Below are positions 61,343 to 64,000 of a stretch of DNA of 64,000 nt, in pieces. The translations under genes and the position numbers were made by a program. Source of the DNA: UBA10349 sp003485905 (GTDB lineage Bacteria; Pseudomonadota; Gammaproteobacteria; Arenicellales; Arenicellaceae); assembly GCA_943787185.1 (NCBI GenBank), contig CALSLL010000002.1, positions 1-64,000 on the forward strand, read 5' to 3'. The notes beneath the pieces are model-generated. The model made no database searches. It was not told the DNA's origin and saw only the letters and a list, made by a program, of their open reading frames with translations. The stretch's first letter is position 1. Each line of letters starts with the position of its first letter.

Positions 61343-62206
61343 ATGACTAATAGTATGACCGCCTATGCGCAAGCTAAGCGATTGACAGACCACGGTGAAT
61401 TAAGTTGCGAACTACGCGCTGTTAATCATCGGTATTTAGAAGTTCAGCCACGCATGCCTGAGGAGCTTAGGGTGCTTGAACAATCCATTCGTGACCAAAT
61501 CGCTAGTAAGATACATAGAGGTCGAGTTGATGTGTTTGTGCGCTTGAGCTCGTGTGGGCCTGCATCTGATGCCGGGCAGCTGGAAGAACGCGTGGTTAAA
61601 GATCTAGCAAAAATAGCTAGCAAAGTGCAAAAGTTGTTACCAACAGTTGAGCCTCTGAGGGTGTCCGATATATTGCGTTGGCCGGGCGTGTTAGTCGCCG
61701 AATCGATGGATATCAAAGTGATGCAAGTGGAGATGCAGCAGCTAATTGACCAAGCGCTTAATGAGCTGCTTGAAGCGCGGGCGCGCGAAGGTGCAAAGTT
61801 GGCGGCGCTTATAGAAAAAAGATTGGTGGGTATCGAGGATCAAATTTCGCTAGTCAGCAAAGCCCTACCAGATATTGAAAAAGAGTACCGTGCCCGTCTT
61901 GAAGACCGGCTATCAGAAATCCAAGATTTGGATCCCTCGAGGCGCGAACAAGAAGTGGTTTTATTTCTGCAAAAACTGGATGTTGCAGAAGAGCTAGATC
62001 GACTGGAGGTGCACGTTAGCGAAGTCAGGTCAGCGTTATTGGATGAAGGTGCCGTAGGCCGCCGATTAGACTTCTTAATGCAGGAATTAAACCGGGAGGC
62101 AAATACTCTGGGGTCTAAATCGCAGGATTCTCGTATGACTCAGGCATCGATAGAGCTTAAGGTGCTTATAGAGCAAATGCGGGAACAGGTTCAAAACTTG
62201 GAATAA
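61343..62206 (+). CDS. yicC: YicC family endoribonuclease-type protein
   Basis: 287 residues. N-terminal 'SMTAYAQAKRLTDHGELSCE' then LRAVNHRYLE, the family hallmark, and C-terminal DUF1732 'LDFLMQELNREANTLGSKSQ' and 'IELKVLIEQMREQVQNLE'. E. coli YicC is an endoribonuclease acting on small RNAs. Here it is divergent from the kinase, with rph further upstream. Confidence 0.93.
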   Translation: MTNSMTAYAQAKRLTDHGELSCELRAVNHRYLEVQPRMPEELRVLEQSIRDQIASKIHRGRVDVFVRLSSCGPASDAGQLEERVVKDLAKIASKVQKLLPTVEPLRVSDILRWPGVLVAESMDIKVMQVEMQQLIDQALNELLEARAREGAKLAALIEKRLVGIEDQISLVSKALPDIEKEYRARLEDRLSEIQDLDPSRREQEVVLFLQKLDVAEELDRLEVHVSEVRSALLDEGAVGRRLDFLMQELNREANTLGSKSQDSRMTQASIELKVLIEQMREQVQNLE

Positions 62207-62236
62207 TATCTAATCCGTTCTATTGGATAACTGCCT

Positions 62237-62254
62237 ACCGCTAATAGCGGTCAT
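62237..62254. repeat. Dispersed GCGGTCATT element, short copy
   Basis: ACCGCTA / TAGCGGT around a central A, followed by CAT, so the 3' end reads AGCGGTCATTT as in the other copies. It lies 31 bases after the yicC stop and may also act as a hairpin there. Confidence 0.45.
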
Positions 62255-62337
62255 TTATTGGGCTAGTCTGAGCGTATCTTGTATAACCGCAGTCCCAATA
62301 GTAGGGTGTGACTTAAACGATCATTCAGGGGAGAAGA

Positions 62338-63357
62338 ATGAGAAATATATTGGCGTTAGCCATATCCTTTTATTCATTGATTATCACTGTACCTGGATTC
62401 GCTCATCATAGCGGCTCGATATTCGATCAGGACTCGGTTGTAGCGTTGGAAGGCACAGTCAGTGATTTCAGTTGGAGCAATCCACATGTTTATATCCACG
62501 TCGAGACAATGGACGCTACTGGCGAGGTCACTGAGTGGCAGATAGAAACCGACGCGACTCCAATTTTAACGCGTAGCGGCTGGTCTTCGGGATCTTTGCG
62601 GCCCGGTGAACAAGTCGTTGTGCGCGCGAATCCAGACAAGAATGCACAGCGTCCGCATGGACGATTAATATCGGTCGCGACGGCTGATGGCGCACTACTT
62701 TCACCGCGGTTGTCGTTTAAAAGCAGGCCGAGTGATGCGGCGATAGGATCTGTTGCCTCTGGCATCACTGGCATCTGGTCAACGCCGCTCGCGACGAATG
62801 CGCATCTTTGGCATCTCAGAAGTTCTGTGCGAACCTTGACGCCTAGCGCAGTAGCGGCACAAGCCGAGTATGATGTCACGCGCGACAGCCCCGCAGGCAA
62901 ATGCACCGCTTACCCAACACCGACTTTTTTGGGCGTCCCGTATCTGAACGAGATTTCCATAAGCGATGACAAAATTACAATACGCGGTGAGCTGTTTGGG
63001 TCAGAGCGAGTCATCTATACCGATGGGCGAGATCACCCGGAAAACGCAGAGCATACGAATCAAGGGCATTCGATTGGATGGTGGGAAGACGATGTATTGG
63101 TTGTAGAGACCAGCTTATTTGCCGAACATCGATCAGCTCTAATTGACGGAGCACCAATGGGTTCAAATAGGCATGTTATCGAGCGGTTCTCGCTTAGCGA
63201 TGACGGTCGACGGCTACTTATAAATTTTGTGGTTGAGGACCCAGACTATTTGGCTGAACCGTTCAAGGGCGATATGGAGTGGGATTTTGCACCGCAATTC
63301 GAGTTCATTAATATCGACTGTGATCCCGAAATATCGACCAAACCGTGGGGTGGTTAG
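62338..63357 (+). CDS. DUF6152 family exported protein
   Basis: 339 residues. A signal peptide ends near 'VPGFAHH' (about residue 22), followed by 'HSGSIFDQDSVVALEGTVSD' and 'FSWSNPHVYIHVE', the DUF6152 pattern. The rest is beta-rich with 'SIGWWEDDVLVVETSLFAEH'. Family members sit near TonB receptors and oxidoreductases in marine bacteria. No function known. A Shine-Dalgarno (GGGGAGAAG) precedes the ATG. Confidence 0.87.
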   Translation: MRNILALAISFYSLIITVPGFAHHSGSIFDQDSVVALEGTVSDFSWSNPHVYIHVETMDATGEVTEWQIETDATPILTRSGWSSGSLRPGEQVVVRANPDKNAQRPHGRLISVATADGALLSPRLSFKSRPSDAAIGSVASGITGIWSTPLATNAHLWHLRSSVRTLTPSAVAAQAEYDVTRDSPAGKCTAYPTPTFLGVPYLNEISISDDKITIRGELFGSERVIYTDGRDHPENAEHTNQGHSIGWWEDDVLVVETSLFAEHRSALIDGAPMGSNRHVIERFSLSDDGRRLLINFVVEDPDYLAEPFKGDMEWDFAPQFEFINIDCDPEISTKPWGG

Positions 63358-63382
63358 AGGTAAGATAACGCGTATATACGCA

Positions 63383-63412
63383 AATGTCCGTTAATTGCCC
63401 AAAGCGGTCATT
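63383..63412. repeat. Dispersed AATGTCCG...AAGCGGTCATT element, copy 4
   Basis: Starts AATGTCCG and ends AAGCGGTCATT, a 30-base element with imperfect inverted ends. It lies 26 bases after the DUF6152 stop. Same family as 107-133 and 7522-7547. Confidence 0.5.
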
Positions 63413-63482
63413 CGAGTATAAAGTTTATTTTCTAATAATCTTCCAATATGATTCCATAATGCTTTGAGATCAAGTAAACAAT

Positions 63483-63506
63483 AAACGGGCCCGAAGGCCC
63501 GTTTTT
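63483..63506. terminator. Bidirectional terminator between DUF6152 and MBL genes
   Basis: Perfect 9-base arms AAACGGGCC / GGCCCGTTT with the stable tetraloop CGAA, followed by T residues on the plus strand (63502-63506) and an A-run on the other side that reads as T on the minus strand. It serves two convergent genes. Confidence 0.85.
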
Positions 63507-63530
63507 AAAACTAATTCGAAAGTATCTTCC

Positions 63531-64000
63531 TTAGTACCAAGCTCTCTGGCGGACTTCGGTATTGCCGCCACCTTCAGCAACGAGCTCTGCAAACATGTTC
63601 ACATCGCTCTCGCCAAAATGGTAAGGATAAACGACGGCCGGTGCGAACTCGACTACTGCGCTGGCTGCCTGCACCTCTGTCATAGTGTATGGAAGGTTGA
63701 AGCAGACGAACGCGAAATCAATGTTCTCGAGCGCTCGCATTTCTGGAATATCTTCCGTGTCGCCACTAATGTAGATTCGCTTGCCGCCGATCGTCAGCAC
63801 ATAGCCGTTTCCACGCCCTTTATCGTGGTACTTGAGACGATCTTCGGTTAGGTTATACATCGGAATTGCTTCTAGATTTAAGCCAAGTACTGACGTCTCT
63901 TCGCCATTAGCGATCGTTTGAGACTGAGACGACATACCTTCGGGCAAACCTTCGACGACAGCGGCGGGCGCTACAATCAGGGTGTCCGCAGTTACTACGG
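63531..64000 (-). CDS. MBL-fold metal-dependent hydrolase (partial, cut by window edge)
   Basis: Open frame of about 156 codons running off the window end. The C-terminal part of an UlaG-like MBL protein: 'YVLTIGGKRIYISGDTEDIP' with the bridging Asp in GDT, 'EMRALENIDFAFVCFNLPYT', and the late His in 'AVVYPYHFGESDV'. The N-terminal zinc His cluster is outside. The upstream frame reads 'DTLIVAPAAVVEGLPEGM' before 63947, so the true start lies beyond the window. Substrate unknown. Confidence 0.82.
   Translation of the reverse strand, partial: VVTADTLIVAPAAVVEGLPEGMSSQSQTIANGEETSVLGLNLEAIPMYNLTEDRLKYHDKGRGNGYVLTIGGKRIYISGDTEDIPEMRALENIDFAFVCFNLPYTMTEVQAASAVVEFAPAVVYPYHFGESDVNMFAELVAEGGGNTEVRQRAWY

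Overview
The window looks like chromosomal DNA from a Gram-negative gammaproteobacterium, probably marine and of moderate GC. The evidence is gene order as much as gene content: 6S RNA lies between zapA and 5-formyl-THF cyclo-ligase, a ygfB-pepP-ubiH run diverges from zapA, rph and yicC are near-neighbours and divergent, and GspA/GspB, DUF1244 and DUF2288 proteins are present. TonB-dependent receptors, a sulfatase and a DUF6152 protein at the two edges fit a marine heterotroph. A genus cannot be named from this sequence alone. I saw no tRNA, rRNA, IS element, integrase or CRISPR array.

Layout. 0.2-9.2 kb is an accessory catabolic block: a TetR regulator divergent from a TonB receptor with a perfect palindrome between them, then a metallo-beta-lactamase-fold protein with an eroded zinc site, a cytochrome c, a small membrane protein, a lipoprotein sulfatase, debris, and a PQQ-type sugar dehydrogenase. 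9.5-11.9 kb is a carbamoyltransferase / SxtJ-like / DUF5989 three-gene operon. 12-17.3 kb holds an M18 aminopeptidase, a membrane J-protein, DUF1244, a ThiF/MoeB-like E1 enzyme, and feoAB under a clear Fur box. 17.4-26.8 kb has a methyltransferase, a BON-like membrane protein, a membrane-anchored helix-hairpin-helix protein, HrpA, and a siroheme reductase-DUF934-thioredoxin-like cluster. 26.9-32.4 kb is housekeeping: cyclophilin, cyclo-ligase, 6S RNA, zapA, TIGR02449, ygfB, pepP and a UbiH-type hydroxylase.

32.8-47.2 kb is the most unusual part: about 13 tightly packed genes on one strand, mostly secreted, lipidated or membrane-anchored. The core is a MotA/TolQ/ExbB-type channel, a degenerate actin/Hsp70-like protein, and two von Willebrand A proteins. 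Each vWA protein begins with a transmembrane helix opened by an Asp (motif SFLD...CG.GA) that resembles the proton-carrying helix of ExbD/TolR/MotB. Around these lie TPR proteins, a Gly-Glu-Gln repeat lipoprotein, a PEGA plus FGE-sulfatase-fold protein without the catalytic Cys, three other lipoproteins and an M48 protease with a LysM-like tail. I infer a proton-motive-force-driven envelope machine that I cannot match to a named system.

47.3-57.7 kb returns to conserved genes: fur, gcvH, a PfkB kinase, lgt, an Xni-like exonuclease, gspA interrupted by one in-frame TAA, gspB, a NUDIX hydrolase and gpmI. 57.7-64 kb has rdgB, rph, a PP2C phosphatase and Ser/Thr kinase pair placed between rph and yicC, then yicC, a DUF6152 protein and an MBL hydrolase cut by the window end. 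A short dispersed element ending in AAGCGGTCATT or a close variant occurs four times, only in the accessory ends of the window.
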